From NCBI RefSeq assembly GCF_001941845.1, contig NZ_CP018870.1, forward strand, positions 5,152,001-5,216,000: a stretch of DNA of 64,000 nt, written 5' to 3'. Position 1 is the stretch's first letter. Every line of letters begins with the position of its first letter. The translations under genes and the position numbers were made by a program. The notes below the pieces were generated by a model. That model made no database searches and had not been told where the DNA came from. It saw only the letters and a list, made by a program, of their open reading frames with translations. The DNA is from Streptomyces sp. TN58. GTDB lineage: Bacteria; Actinomycetota; Actinomycetes; Streptomycetales; Streptomycetaceae. This document shows, piece after piece, positions 1 to 8,395 of this stretch.

Positions 1-403
1 GCGAGGCCTCCTCCTTCCAACTCGGCACGTACGCCGTCACCTCCAGGGACTCGGCCGCGGCCTCGATGCGGCGGGCGTGCGCGACCTCCTCCTGCCACGC
101 GGTGAAGGCCTCGGCGCGGGTGCACCCGGAGGCGTCGTAGGCGGCCTGGAAGTCGTGGGTGTCGGACCACAGGTGCGGAAGCTCCTCGCCGCCCAGGACC
201 CGCCGGAACCAGTGCCGCTCGACCTCGCCCATGTGCCGGACCAGGCCCAGCAGCGACAGGGTGGACGGAGGCATCGAGGCGCGGCGCAACTGCTCGTCGT
301 CGAGGCCCTCGCACTTCCAGGCGAGAGTGGCGCGGTGGTAGTCGAGGAAGATCCGTAGCGTCTCGCGCTCATCGCCGGTGAGGGGCGGGCTGATGCGTTC
401 CAT
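1..403 (-). CDS. DinB-like (DUF664) protein, 3' end cut by window edge
   Basis: Reading leftward from ATG at 403, the protein begins MERISPPLTGDERETLRIFL and stays open to base 2. It therefore continues beyond the window, and about 134 residues are visible. The spacing of histidines (FLDYHRATLAWK, LVRHMGEVERHWF) and the pattern LTGDERETL match the DinB/DUF664 four-helix fold common in Streptomyces, whose members bind a metal with three His residues and often act as thiol-dependent transferases or have no known substrate. An in-frame ATG at 415 would add four residues; 403 is preferred because relatives start with a similar ER..PPL sequence. The exact substrate cannot be inferred. Confidence 0.7.
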   Translation of the reverse strand, partial: MERISPPLTGDERETLRIFLDYHRATLAWKCEGLDDEQLRRASMPPSTLSLLGLVRHMGEVERHWFRRVLGGEELPHLWSDTHDFQAAYDASGCTRAEAFTAWQEEVAHARRIEAAAESLEVTAYVPSWKEEAS

Positions 404-554
404 GCAGATGATCATGCCGCGCCGCCTCCTCCCGCGGGAACCCCCAGGCCGTGGCCGGATCCGACGGAGCCAGGACCGGGTGGACCAGGATCGGGTGGAC
501 CATGACCGGGTGGAGCCTCGCGTCATCCGTGAGACGCGGTCAACGGCCTACGTC

Positions 555-1379
555 CTACGGCCGGGCCCGCGTCGACTCCGCCGGCCGCGTCCAGACATAC
601 GGCACCGTCACCCCCGCCACCCCGAAGCCCAGCCGCTCCAGGATCGGACGGCTGTCCTCGGATGCGTCCACCTGGAGGTAGGGGATGCCGAGCTCCGCCG
701 CGACACGGGCCCGGTGCGCGACCAGCGCACGGTAGATGCCCCGGCCGCGCCACTGCGGGAGCGTGCCGCCGCCCCACAGGCCGGCGAAGGCCGTGCCCGG
801 CCGCATCTCCATCCGGGCCGCGCTCACCGGGACGCCGCCCGCCATCGCGACGACCGCGGCGATGGTCTCCGGCTCGTCGCGAAGCCGTCCCAGCAGCGCC
901 TCCCGGATGCGGGGCCGCTCCGTACCGAATGCCCCCGCGTGGACCCGCATCATCAGGTCGACGCCGGCCTCGTCCGTCACCACACGCAGGGCGACGCCCT
1001 CCGGCGGCTCCACCGGAAGCCGCGCGAGGTCGGCCGTCCGCCCCACCATCAGCGTCTCCGGCGGATCCGGTACGAAGCCCGCCGCCCGCAGCCGGTCCCC
1101 GAGGTCCGCCGGCCGGTCGTGGCGGTACAGCTTCCACTCGAAGTCCGGGCAGCCGTGCTCCGCGAAGAACGCCACCTGCGCCGCGATCTGCCCGTCCGCC
1201 GTCCCCTCGTCGAGATCGGACCAGAGGACGCCGTTCCATCCGAGGCCGGGCGCGCTCTGCCGGACGACCCCTCCCACCCGCTCCACGCGGGCGTCCGCGC
1301 CGTCCGGGCGCGCGCCCTCGCGCACCTCGGCGTCGTACCGGGCGCGCACCTTCAGCAGCTCATCGGGATCCATCGTCAT
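555..1379 (-). CDS. GNAT family N-acetyltransferase
   Basis: 274 residues. The acetyl-CoA pyrophosphate-binding signature appears as R211-G-R-G-I-Y216 within PQWRGRGIYRAL. It is followed by the usual GNAT C-terminal strand and helix (LQVDASEDSRPILERLGF, about residues 235-252). The N-terminal 120 residues look like a second, degenerate GNAT repeat, so this is a tandem-GNAT arrangement with one visible cofactor site. It is divergent from the cupin gene at 1435, and the 55-base gap must hold both promoters. The start is ATG at 1379; ATG at 1373 is an alternative (MTMDPDE). The acyl acceptor is unknown. Confidence 0.8.
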   Translation of the reverse strand: MTMDPDELLKVRARYDAEVREGARPDGADARVERVGGVVRQSAPGLGWNGVLWSDLDEGTADGQIAAQVAFFAEHGCPDFEWKLYRHDRPADLGDRLRAAGFVPDPPETLMVGRTADLARLPVEPPEGVALRVVTDEAGVDLMMRVHAGAFGTERPRIREALLGRLRDEPETIAAVVAMAGGVPVSAARMEMRPGTAFAGLWGGGTLPQWRGRGIYRALVAHRARVAAELGIPYLQVDASEDSRPILERLGFGVAGVTVPYVWTRPAESTRARP

Positions 1380-1434
1380 CGGGCCAGCTCACCAGGGTGC
1401 GGGCGGCCCGCACAACTGCATTAGCCTCACCCCC

Positions 1435-1896
1435 GTGAACGACGACCTCACCATCTACACCGGCAAGGCCGCCCCCGACGCCGCCGCCGACCGCGGCTGG
1501 CTCCTCGGCCACTTCAAGGACCCGGCCGATCCCCGTCACAGCGAGGACGTGGAGATCAAATGGGGTGTCCACCCGAAGGGCGACGAACGGGAGCGCTGGG
1601 CCACCGCCGAGAGGCGCACCGCGCTGCTGGTCCTGATCAGCGGACGCTTCCGGCTGGAGTTCCCGGGCCGGACCGTCGTCCTCGCCGAGCAGGGCGACTA
1701 CGTGCTCTGGGGCCGCGGCGTCGACCACTCCTGGTACGCGGAGGAGGACGCCGTCGTCCTCACCGTCCGCTGGCCCTCGATCCCCGGCTACCGGGTGGAC
1801 GAGCCCGAAGACCGGGCCGGCGCCCACTCCGCCACCTCGGCGGCGCCCGTCGGGAGCGCCGTCGCAAGCCCCATCGGGAGCACCGCCGGGACCTGA
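1435..1896 (+). CDS. Cupin-fold small protein
   Basis: 153 residues from GTG at 1435 (VNDDLTIYTGKAAPD). The centre reads as a single-domain cupin: a strand-rich segment with LVLISGRFRLEFPG, then VLAEQGDYVLWGRGVDHSWYAEEDAVVLTVRWPS. GDYVLWGRGVDHSW resembles the second cupin motif and carries one clear metal-type His. The first motif's HxH is not obvious, so metal binding is uncertain. A TTAGCC hexamer about 8 bases upstream and no ribosome binding site suggest a leaderless transcript. The last 25 residues are Ala/Ser/Gly-rich and probably disordered. Ligand and role are unknown. Confidence 0.65.
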   Translation: MNDDLTIYTGKAAPDAAADRGWLLGHFKDPADPRHSEDVEIKWGVHPKGDERERWATAERRTALLVLISGRFRLEFPGRTVVLAEQGDYVLWGRGVDHSWYAEEDAVVLTVRWPSIPGYRVDEPEDRAGAHSATSAAPVGSAVASPIGSTAGT

Positions 1897-2103
1897 GTTC
1901 CCGAACGCCTCCCCGGCCTGCTGTGATGATGCACACGAAACGGGCCAACGATCACGAAACGCTGGGATCGTGGAGGTCGCAGACCATCTGGGCCGAACCT
2001 GGGGCGATCCCCCGGGCCTTCGGCCGGGCCTTCACGAGTTCACGCGTTCTTTGCGACGGGCTGTCTCCCGCTAAAGATCCGAACCCACCAGGGAGCACGT
2101 CCG

Positions 2104-4353
2104 TTGGCAGTCCTCGCGCGGTGGTGCATGCGCCACCGCCTCCTCGCCGTCCTGATCTGGCTGCTCGCCCTCGGTGGGACCGCCTCGGCCGCGGTGACCG
2201 CCGGAGCTGCGTTCTCCAGTGACTACGAGGTCCCCGGCACCGAGTCCGGCAAGGCCGACGACCTCCTGCGCGAAGGCTTCCACGGACAGGGCGGCGACAC
2301 CGACACCATCGTCTGGCGGGCCCCGGACCACCAGAGCGCGCGCACCCCGGACATCGAGCAGCGCATGACACGGGCGCTCGACACCGTCGCCGCCCTGCCC
2401 GGCGTCGGATCGGTCGCCGGGCCCTACGGACCCGGCCCCGAGAGCGCCGCTCGGATCAGCCCCGACGGGCGCACCGCCTACGCCGTGGTGACCTTCGACC
2501 GGCCGGCCGACTCCGTGCCCAAGGCCCAGGCGAAGGCGGTCGTCGAGGCCGCGAAGAACCCCGCCACCGAGGCCGGCGGACTCCAGGTCGAACTGGGCGG
2601 CCGCGCCATCCAGCTCACCGAAGCACCCACCGCGCACCTCGCCGAGGTCATCGGCGTGGCCGTCGCCGCGCTCGTCCTCTTCCTCGCCTTCGGCTCCCTC
2701 GCGGCGAGCCTGCTGCCCATCGCGACCGCCCTCGTCAGCGTGGGCACCGCCTACTTCGGCATCACCCTGCTCGGGCATGCGATGCCGGTCGCCGACTTCG
2801 CCCCCATGCTCGGAACCCTGATCGGCCTGGGCGTCGGCATCGACTACGCGCTGTTCATCGTCACCCGCCACCGCAAGGGCCTGATGCGCGGCCTGCCCGT
2901 GGAGGAGGCCGCCGCCGGGGCGGTCGCCACCACCGGCCGGGCCGTCGTCTTCGCGGGCCTCACCGTCTGCATCGCGCTGCTCGGCATGCTGGTGCTGCGG
3001 CTGAACTTCCTCAACGGCGTCGCCATCGCCGCCTGTGTGACCGTCGTCCTGACCGTCGCAGCCTCCGTCACCCTGCTGCCCGCCCTCCTCTCCTCCATCG
3101 GCCTGCGGGCTCTCTCCCGCCGCGAGCGCCGCAGGCTCGCCGCCGAGGGCCCGCAGCCCGAGCGGACCTCCGGCTTCGCCGCCCGCTGGTCCGCCTTCGT
3201 CGAGCGCCACCCCAAGCTGCTCGGCGCCGTCGCCACCGCTGTCATGGTCGTGCTGGCCCTGCCCACCCTCTCCCTCCACCTGGGCACCTCCGACCAGGGC
3301 AACAACCCCGCCACCTACACCACCAGGCAGGCCTACGACCTGCTCGCGGAGGGCTTCGGGCCCGGCGCGAACGGCCCGCTCGCCGTCGTCGCCCGCCTGG
3401 ACGGCGCCGGGGACCGGCTCGCCGTGGACCAGCTGGCGCAGGCCCTGCGGACGACGCCGGGCGTCGCCTCCACCGGCCCCGCCGTCCTCAACCACAGCGG
3501 CGACACGGCCGTCCTGACCGTCGTACCGGACTCCGCCCCGCAGTCCCGGGCCACCAGCGACCTCGTCGACAGGCTCCGCGAGGACGTCATCCCGCGCGCC
3601 GGCCAGGGCAACTCCATGCAGGTCCACGTCGGCGGCGTGACGGCCGCCTACGACGACTTCGCCGAGGTCGTCGTCGGGAAACTGCCGCTCTTCGTCGCGG
3701 TGGTCGTCGCCCTCGGCTGCGCGCTCCTGCTGCTGGCCTTCCGGTCCATCGGCATCCCGCTGAAGGCGGCGGCCATGAACGTCGCCGCCGTCGCCTCCTC
3801 CTTCGGCGTCGTGGTCGCGATCTTCCAGTGGGGCTGGGGCAGCGAACGGCTGGGCCTGGGCAGCGCCGGCCCGATCGAACCCTTCCTGCCCGTCATCATG
3901 GTGTCCGTGCTCTTCGGGCTGTCGATGGACTACCAGGTCTTCCTCGTCAGCCGCATGTACGAGGAGTGGCTGGAGACCGGCGACAACCGGCGGGCCGTGC
4001 GGGTCGGGCTCGCCGAGACCAGCCGGGTCATCAACTCCGCCGCCGTCATCATGATCTCCGTCTTCCTCGCCTTCGTCCTCAGCGGCGACCGGATCATCGC
4101 GATGTTCGGCATCGCGCTCGCCGCGGCCGTGGCCCTCGACGCCTTCGTCCTGCGCACCCTCCTCGTCCCCGCCCTGATGCACCTGCTCGGCGGCGCCAAC
4201 TGGTGGCTTCCCGCATGGCTCGACCGCAGGCTCCCCAGGATCAGCATCGAACCCCCCGAACGCCGCCCGCATGCGAAACTTCCGGCACAGCAGTCCGGCG
4301 CGGCCCCCGCCACGAGCGAGGACGGTGCCGAACCCGCCACAGCCTCCCGGTGA
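2104..4353 (+). CDS. MMPL family RND transporter
   Basis: 749 residues from TTG at 2104, chosen because AGGGAG lies about 9 bases upstream and the product then begins with the family-typical LAVLARWCMRHRLLAVLIW transmembrane helix. The layout is that of MmpL/RND exporters: helix 1, a periplasmic loop (about 35-178), five helices ending near 330, helix 7 near 370, a second loop, then a second bundle of five helices. The proton-relay D-Y pairs are present in both halves (GVGIDYALFI near 247 and GLSMDYQVFL near 608). Such proteins export lipids, polyketides or drugs; the cargo here is unknown. It is followed after 39 bases by an acetyltransferase gene and may be cotranscribed with it. Confidence 0.88.
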   Translation: MAVLARWCMRHRLLAVLIWLLALGGTASAAVTAGAAFSSDYEVPGTESGKADDLLREGFHGQGGDTDTIVWRAPDHQSARTPDIEQRMTRALDTVAALPGVGSVAGPYGPGPESAARISPDGRTAYAVVTFDRPADSVPKAQAKAVVEAAKNPATEAGGLQVELGGRAIQLTEAPTAHLAEVIGVAVAALVLFLAFGSLAASLLPIATALVSVGTAYFGITLLGHAMPVADFAPMLGTLIGLGVGIDYALFIVTRHRKGLMRGLPVEEAAAGAVATTGRAVVFAGLTVCIALLGMLVLRLNFLNGVAIAACVTVVLTVAASVTLLPALLSSIGLRALSRRERRRLAAEGPQPERTSGFAARWSAFVERHPKLLGAVATAVMVVLALPTLSLHLGTSDQGNNPATYTTRQAYDLLAEGFGPGANGPLAVVARLDGAGDRLAVDQLAQALRTTPGVASTGPAVLNHSGDTAVLTVVPDSAPQSRATSDLVDRLREDVIPRAGQGNSMQVHVGGVTAAYDDFAEVVVGKLPLFVAVVVALGCALLLLAFRSIGIPLKAAAMNVAAVASSFGVVVAIFQWGWGSERLGLGSAGPIEPFLPVIMVSVLFGLSMDYQVFLVSRMYEEWLETGDNRRAVRVGLAETSRVINSAAVIMISVFLAFVLSGDRIIAMFGIALAAAVALDAFVLRTLLVPALMHLLGGANWWLPAWLDRRLPRISIEPPERRPHAKLPAQQSGAAPATSEDGAEPATASR

Positions 4354-4392
4354 TCCGGCCGACCGCCGCCCGAGACCCAAGGAAGAAGCCGC

Positions 4393-4947
4393 ATGTTCTC
4401 GATAGACCTCGCCGAAGGCGCCCAGCTGTTCCCGCTGGAAGTCCGGCACGCCGAGGAGTTCTTCGCGCACATCGAACGCGGACGCGAGTTCATCGGCCAG
4501 TACGTGCGATTCCCGGACCGGTCCCCGGACGTCGACTCCGCCCGGGCCTTCCTCGCCGAGTACGCGGTGAAGGCCGGTGAGGACGGCGCCCGCTTCTTCG
4601 GCATCCGCCTCGACGGCACCCTCGTGGGCGGCGTCCTCTTCCCCAGCTTCGACGCCGACAGCGGCAACTGTGAGATCGGCTGCTGGCTGGAGCCCGCCGC
4701 GGCCGGCCGCGGCCTGGTGACCAAGGCCTGCCGCGTCCTGATCGACTACGCGTTCGGCGAGCGCGGCATGCACCGCGTCGAGTGGCATGCCGACACCGGC
4801 AACAAGAAGAGCCTCGCCGTCGCCGAACGCCTCGGCATGACCCGCGAGGGCGTCATGCGGGAGAACTACCTCCACCGCGGCGTCCGCCGGGACACCGAGG
4901 CCTGGTCGATCCTCGCCCACGAGTGGGCCGCCGCCCGCACCTCCTGA
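4393..4947 (+). CDS. RimJ/RimL-type GNAT acetyltransferase
   Basis: 184 residues, ATG at 4393 with AAGGAAGAAG just upstream. The sequence follows the ribosomal-protein N-alpha-acetyltransferase pattern: CEIGCWLEPAAAGRGLVTKA carries the acetyl-CoA loop, and HRVEWHADTGNKKSLAVAER and LGMTREGVMRENYLHRG are the classical RimL C-terminal signature. Members acetylate ribosomal protein N termini or small amines; which applies here cannot be told. It is probably downstream in the same transcript as the MMPL transporter. Confidence 0.85.
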   Translation: MFSIDLAEGAQLFPLEVRHAEEFFAHIERGREFIGQYVRFPDRSPDVDSARAFLAEYAVKAGEDGARFFGIRLDGTLVGGVLFPSFDADSGNCEIGCWLEPAAAGRGLVTKACRVLIDYAFGERGMHRVEWHADTGNKKSLAVAERLGMTREGVMRENYLHRGVRRDTEAWSILAHEWAAARTS

Positions 4948-4970
4948 GACAGGCCGTCCGGGCCCCGCCC

Positions 4971-4997
4971 CCGGGGCCCGGAACAGCCGGGTCCCGG
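4971..4997. terminator. Hairpin after the RimL-like gene
   Basis: CCGGGGCCCGG and CCGGGTCCCGG pair across a 5-base loop with one G-U pair. There is no T-tract. It is a modest candidate terminator between the acetyltransferase and the next gene. Confidence 0.4.
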
Positions 4998-5039
4998 ATC
5001 CTCAGAGAACTCTCAGACGCTGCCCCTACGGTGCGCCGC

Positions 5040-5630
5040 ATGGACACCACGAAGCCCCCCGCCCCGAACGCCGCCCAGGCGGACACCACCCCGGTCGACC
5101 TCGCGAAGACCGAAGCCACCCAGGACACCGCGGCCGAGGCCCGGGCCGAGACCGCCGACCTCGACGCCGCGGCGGACGCGGACCTTGGCGCCGACGACTT
5201 CACCGAGGACCTGGCCGACGAGGAGCAGCAGCCGAGCCACGTCGGCTCCGCGGCCTTCGCGATCGTCTCCGCCGGCCTCTCCGTCGTCGCCCTCAGCGGG
5301 AGCTGGGTCGCCGGCATCGTGTCCGAGCGAGCGAGCGTCGCCGCCCGTCTGGAACTGAGCCAGGCCGCCGGCGCCGACGCGCAGATCGCCGCCCAGTTCG
5401 TCGACCCGTGGCACACGACCGCCATGGTGAACGGCGTCTTCTCCGCCCTCGCCCTGATCATCGCGACCTTCGTGCTGGCCCTCCCCGCCTTCAGCACTCC
5501 CGAACGCATCCTCCCCACCTGGGTCCGGTCGGTCTCCTGGGCGGGCATCGGCCTCGGTGCCCTCGGCGTACTCCTCTTCGTCCTCATGTACTTCGACCTT
5601 CTCCTGGCCATCCCGAAGGCAGCCTCCTGA
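5040..5630 (+). CDS. Small membrane protein with acidic N terminus
   Basis: 196 residues from ATG at 5040. The first 70 residues are rich in Ala, Asp, Glu and Thr and look disordered and cytoplasmic. Three hydrophobic segments follow: about 76-99 (AFAIVSAGLSVVALSGSWVAG), 138-158 (VNGVFSALALIIATFVLAL) and 170-192 (WAGIGLGALGVLLFVLMYF). No catalytic motif is visible and the family is not recognised. It stands alone, 92 bases after the acetyltransferase gene. Confidence 0.7.
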   Translation: MDTTKPPAPNAAQADTTPVDLAKTEATQDTAAEARAETADLDAAADADLGADDFTEDLADEEQQPSHVGSAAFAIVSAGLSVVALSGSWVAGIVSERASVAARLELSQAAGADAQIAAQFVDPWHTTAMVNGVFSALALIIATFVLALPAFSTPERILPTWVRSVSWAGIGLGALGVLLFVLMYFDLLLAIPKAAS

Positions 5631-5677
5631 GCAGTGCCCAGCCGCGGCCGGCAGCACCCGCCACCCGGGCTCGCCGG

Positions 5678-5941
5678 CTACGGCTCTTCGCCCCGCCCGT
5701 CCCGCCGGCGCCCCTCCGGTAGGCGCCCGTCCGCGAGCTCCTCGTCCAGGCGTATGAGCACCCGGCCGGAGTCGAGGTCTATGGGGCCCCGTCCCGGATC
5801 GGCGTCACCCACGTCGGTCCGGGACAGCTCCAGCCGCTTCTGCTCGTCGTCCGTGTGCTTGCGTCCCGGGTTGAACAGTTCCTCGATCATGTTGAACACC
5901 GTGCCCACGCACCCTCCGCCCCGTCCGGGGCCGCCGGTCAT
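5678..5941 (-). CDS. DUF6191-like small protein
   Basis: 87 residues. The core FNMIEELFNPGRKHTDDEQKRLELSRTDVGDADPGRGPIDL matches what I recall as DUF6191, a small actinobacterial family of unknown function. The start at 5941 overlaps the stop of the upstream sugar dehydrogenase gene by four bases (ATGA on the minus strand), which suggests translational coupling and favours this start over the internal GTG before FNMIEEL. The C terminus is a highly charged Arg/Glu/Gly tail. Confidence 0.65.
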   Translation of the reverse strand: MTGGPGRGGGCVGTVFNMIEELFNPGRKHTDDEQKRLELSRTDVGDADPGRGPIDLDSGRVLIRLDEELADGRLPEGRRRDGRGEEP

Positions 5942-7203
5942 CGCACCGTCAGTGTCAGGATCCTGTCGTCGCCCGCCTCCGGCGACCCGCGCCCGTCCGT
6001 CTCACTCGTGACCAGCAGCAGCCGGTCACCCCCGAGAGCGATCACCGTCCGCAGCCGCCCGTACTCGTCCTGAAGGAAGGCCTCGGGCTCGGCCGCCGGC
6101 TGCGTCCCGGCCAAGGGGATCCGCCACAGCCGCTGCCCCTTCAGCCCGGCCATCCACACCGACCCCTCCGCCCAGGCGATCCCGCTCGGTGAGGCCTCGT
6201 CGGTCCGCCACACGGCCACCGGATCCCGCAGTCCGGGCTTGCCCGCCTTCCCCTCGGCCTCAGGCCAGCCGTAGTTCGCGCCGGGCTCGATCAGGTTCAG
6301 CTCGTCCCAGGTGTTCTGGCCGAACTCCGCCGCCCACAGGCGCTTGTCCTTGTCCCAAGCGAGGCCCTGCACATTGCGGTGTCCATAGGAGTAGACGACG
6401 GAATCGGCTTCCGGATTGCCGTGCACCGGATCCCCGTCCGGAGTCATCCGCAGGATCTTGCCGCCGAGCGACTTCCGGTCCTGCGCGAGCCCGGTGACAC
6501 CCGTCTCGCCCGTCCCGGCATACAGCATCCTGTCCGGCCCGAAGGCGATCCGCCCGCCGTTGTGGATCAGCCCCTTGGGTATACCCCGGAACACGGTGTC
6601 CGGCGCCCCCAGTTGCTGCCCGGAGGGTCTGTTCTCGTCATAGCGAAGCCGAGCGATCCGGTTGTCCGACGCGGTCGTGAAGTAGACGTACACCAGCCGG
6701 TCCGAGGCGAAGTCCGGCGACAGCGCGAGGCCCAGCAGCCCGCCCTCACCTCCCGGATCCACGCCCGGAACCTCACCGATCCGCGTCACCGCACCCGACC
6801 CCGCCGCGACCCGGCTGATCGTCCCCTTGTCGCGGGAGGCGACCAGCAGGTCACCTCCCGGAAGGGGGGCCACGCCCCAGGGCGACTCCAGACCCTTGGC
6901 CGCCTCACCGGTGACCGTCACCGCCCCCTTCGCGGGAGGCCCCGACGCGGACGGCGAAGCGGACCCGCTCCCCGAAGGGCCCGGTGACCCGGCCCCCGCC
7001 GCCGTCGCACCCGGTGGGGAACCGCCCCGCCCGGGGTCCGGACCGCCCTGCGGGGAGCAGCCCGCCACCAGCAGCGCACCGCACCCGGCCAGCGCGACCG
7101 CCGCCAGCACACCCCGGCGCCGCGCGCCCGGGCCTGAAGATCTCTGCCCCTGAGGCTCCGGCCCCTCGCACCCCGCCTGCCCGCCAGAACTTCCGTACCG
7201 CAT
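5938..7203 (-). CDS. PQQ-type sugar dehydrogenase lipoprotein (GSDH family)
   Basis: 421 residues. An N-terminal Arg-rich stretch (GARRRG) precedes a hydrophobic helix and a lipobox L45-V-A-G-C49, so the protein should be lipid-anchored outside the membrane. A low-complexity Gly/Pro/Ser linker runs to about residue 85. The rest is a six-bladed propeller of the glucose/sorbosone dehydrogenase type: GGEGGLLGLALSPDF, YVYFTTASDNRIARLRY, IHNGGRIAFGPDRMLYAGTG, GKILRMTPDGDP and SYGHRNVQGLAWD hold the conserved blades. The family oxidises sugars with PQQ, but many actinobacterial members have untested cofactors, and no PQQ synthesis genes are in this window. It is coupled to the downstream DUF6191 gene. 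Confidence 0.85.
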   Translation of the reverse strand: MRYGSSGGQAGCEGPEPQGQRSSGPGARRRGVLAAVALAGCGALLVAGCSPQGGPDPGRGGSPPGATAAGAGSPGPSGSGSASPSASGPPAKGAVTVTGEAAKGLESPWGVAPLPGGDLLVASRDKGTISRVAAGSGAVTRIGEVPGVDPGGEGGLLGLALSPDFASDRLVYVYFTTASDNRIARLRYDENRPSGQQLGAPDTVFRGIPKGLIHNGGRIAFGPDRMLYAGTGETGVTGLAQDRKSLGGKILRMTPDGDPVHGNPEADSVVYSYGHRNVQGLAWDKDKRLWAAEFGQNTWDELNLIEPGANYGWPEAEGKAGKPGLRDPVAVWRTDEASPSGIAWAEGSVWMAGLKGQRLWRIPLAGTQPAAEPEAFLQDEYGRLRTVIALGGDRLLLVTSETDGRGSPEAGDDRILTLTVR

Positions 7204-7277
7204 CGCCCTGCTCCCTTCCGGTCCCGACGATCCTGCCCTTCACCCGTCTCAACAGCCGGGGCAGTTCTCGAAGTTCC

Positions 7278-7303
7278 ACCACTCGTACACCCGATCGAGT
7301 GGT
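7278..7303. promoter_or_regulatory. Inverted repeat upstream of the sugar dehydrogenase
   Basis: ACCACTCG and CGAGTGGT are perfect 8-base arms separated by 10 bases. They sit between the aldo/keto reductase stop (7316) and the sugar dehydrogenase start (7203), both on the minus strand. The site could be an operator for the dehydrogenase or a weak terminator of the reductase; the lack of a T-tract leaves both open. Confidence 0.4.
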
Positions 7304-7315
7304 TGTGGGTGGCGG

Positions 7316-8323
7316 TCAGTCCCAGGCTCCCACGTCGACCGGAAGCCCCGCGATCTCGGCCAGGTCCGCGGCCGTGAGCCGCAGCCGCGCCGCCCCGGCG
7401 TTCTCCACCGCCCAGTGCGCCCGGTCCGCGCCGGGCACCGGCACCACCTGCGGCCCCTGGGCCAGCACCCAGGCCAGGGCCACCTGAGCGACCGTGACCT
7501 CGGGGCCGTACCGCCGCGCCACCCGCCGCAGCCCTGCCACCAGCACCTGGTTCGAAGCCATCGCCTCCGCCGTGAACCGCGGGTGCCGGGCCCGGACGTC
7601 CTGCGGCTCGAAGCCCTCGCCCGGTGTGAGCGTCCCCGTCAGGAACCCGCTGCCCAGCGGCATCGCGGCCAGGAATCCCACCCCGCGCGCGGCACACCAC
7701 GGCAGCAGCTGCCACGCCGCCTCCGGCGACCACACCGACAGCTCCGCCTGCACCGCGCTCACCGGAAAGACCTGCTGCAGCCGCTCCAGGTGCCGCAGCG
7801 TCGTCCGGTACCCGCGGTCACCGCGCCGCCCCGCACCCGGGCCTGCCCCCGCACCCAGCGCGCAGAAGCCGAGCGCCCGCACCTTGCCCGCGCCCACGAG
7901 CTCCGCCATGGCACCCCAGGTCTCCTCCACCGGAACCTCGGGGTCCACCCGGTGCAGCTGGTAGAGGTCTATGACATCGGTGCGCAGCCGCCGCAGCGAG
8001 GCGTCGCACGCCCGCCGCAGGTAGCCGGGGCGGCCGTCGGCCACCACGTGCTGGTCGCCCGCCCGCAGTCCCACCTTGGCCGAGACGAACGCGTCGGACC
8101 GCCGCTCCCGCAGCACCCGCCCGAGCAGCAGCTCGTTGGTGAACGGCCCGTACACGTCGGCCGTGTCCAGCAGGTTCGACCCCAGGTCCAGAGCGGCGTG
8201 CACGGCGGCCAGCGACTCGTGCCCCCGCCGTCGCGAAGGCGTGTACGCCCAGCTCATCGGCATACAGCCGAGACCGACGGCGCCCACGCTCAGCGCCCCC
8301 GCCCCGATCGACCTGCGCTCCAC
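7316..8323 (-). CDS. Aldo/keto reductase
   Basis: 335 residues from GTG at 8323 (VERRSIGAGALSVGAVGLGC), with GGAGGGGG upstream on the minus strand. The AKR catalytic tetrad is visible: Asp and Tyr in LLDTADVYGPFTNE, Lys in VSAKVGLRAG and His in DLYQLHRVDPEVP. The C-terminal PVPGADRAHWAVENAGA region resembles the NADPH-binding loop. The family reduces carbonyls with NADPH; the substrate is unknown. A start further upstream is open but would run into the promoter shared with the divergent dehydrogenase at 8396. Confidence 0.88.
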   Translation of the reverse strand: MERRSIGAGALSVGAVGLGCMPMSWAYTPSRRRGHESLAAVHAALDLGSNLLDTADVYGPFTNELLLGRVLRERRSDAFVSAKVGLRAGDQHVVADGRPGYLRRACDASLRRLRTDVIDLYQLHRVDPEVPVEETWGAMAELVGAGKVRALGFCALGAGAGPGAGRRGDRGYRTTLRHLERLQQVFPVSAVQAELSVWSPEAAWQLLPWCAARGVGFLAAMPLGSGFLTGTLTPGEGFEPQDVRARHPRFTAEAMASNQVLVAGLRRVARRYGPEVTVAQVALAWVLAQGPQVVPVPGADRAHWAVENAGAARLRLTAADLAEIAGLPVDVGAWD

Positions 8324-8395
8324 CCCTGCGTCCCCCTCCGCTCCGGCCACCAAACTAGCGGCTTGATCAAGACGGCTTGGCATAGCCTCGTGATC

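Noticed and set aside
2071..4920. A 949-codon minus-strand open frame opposite the MMPL transporter
   Set aside because: Extremely rich in Asp, Gly and Glu with no domain; it spans two real genes on the other strand.
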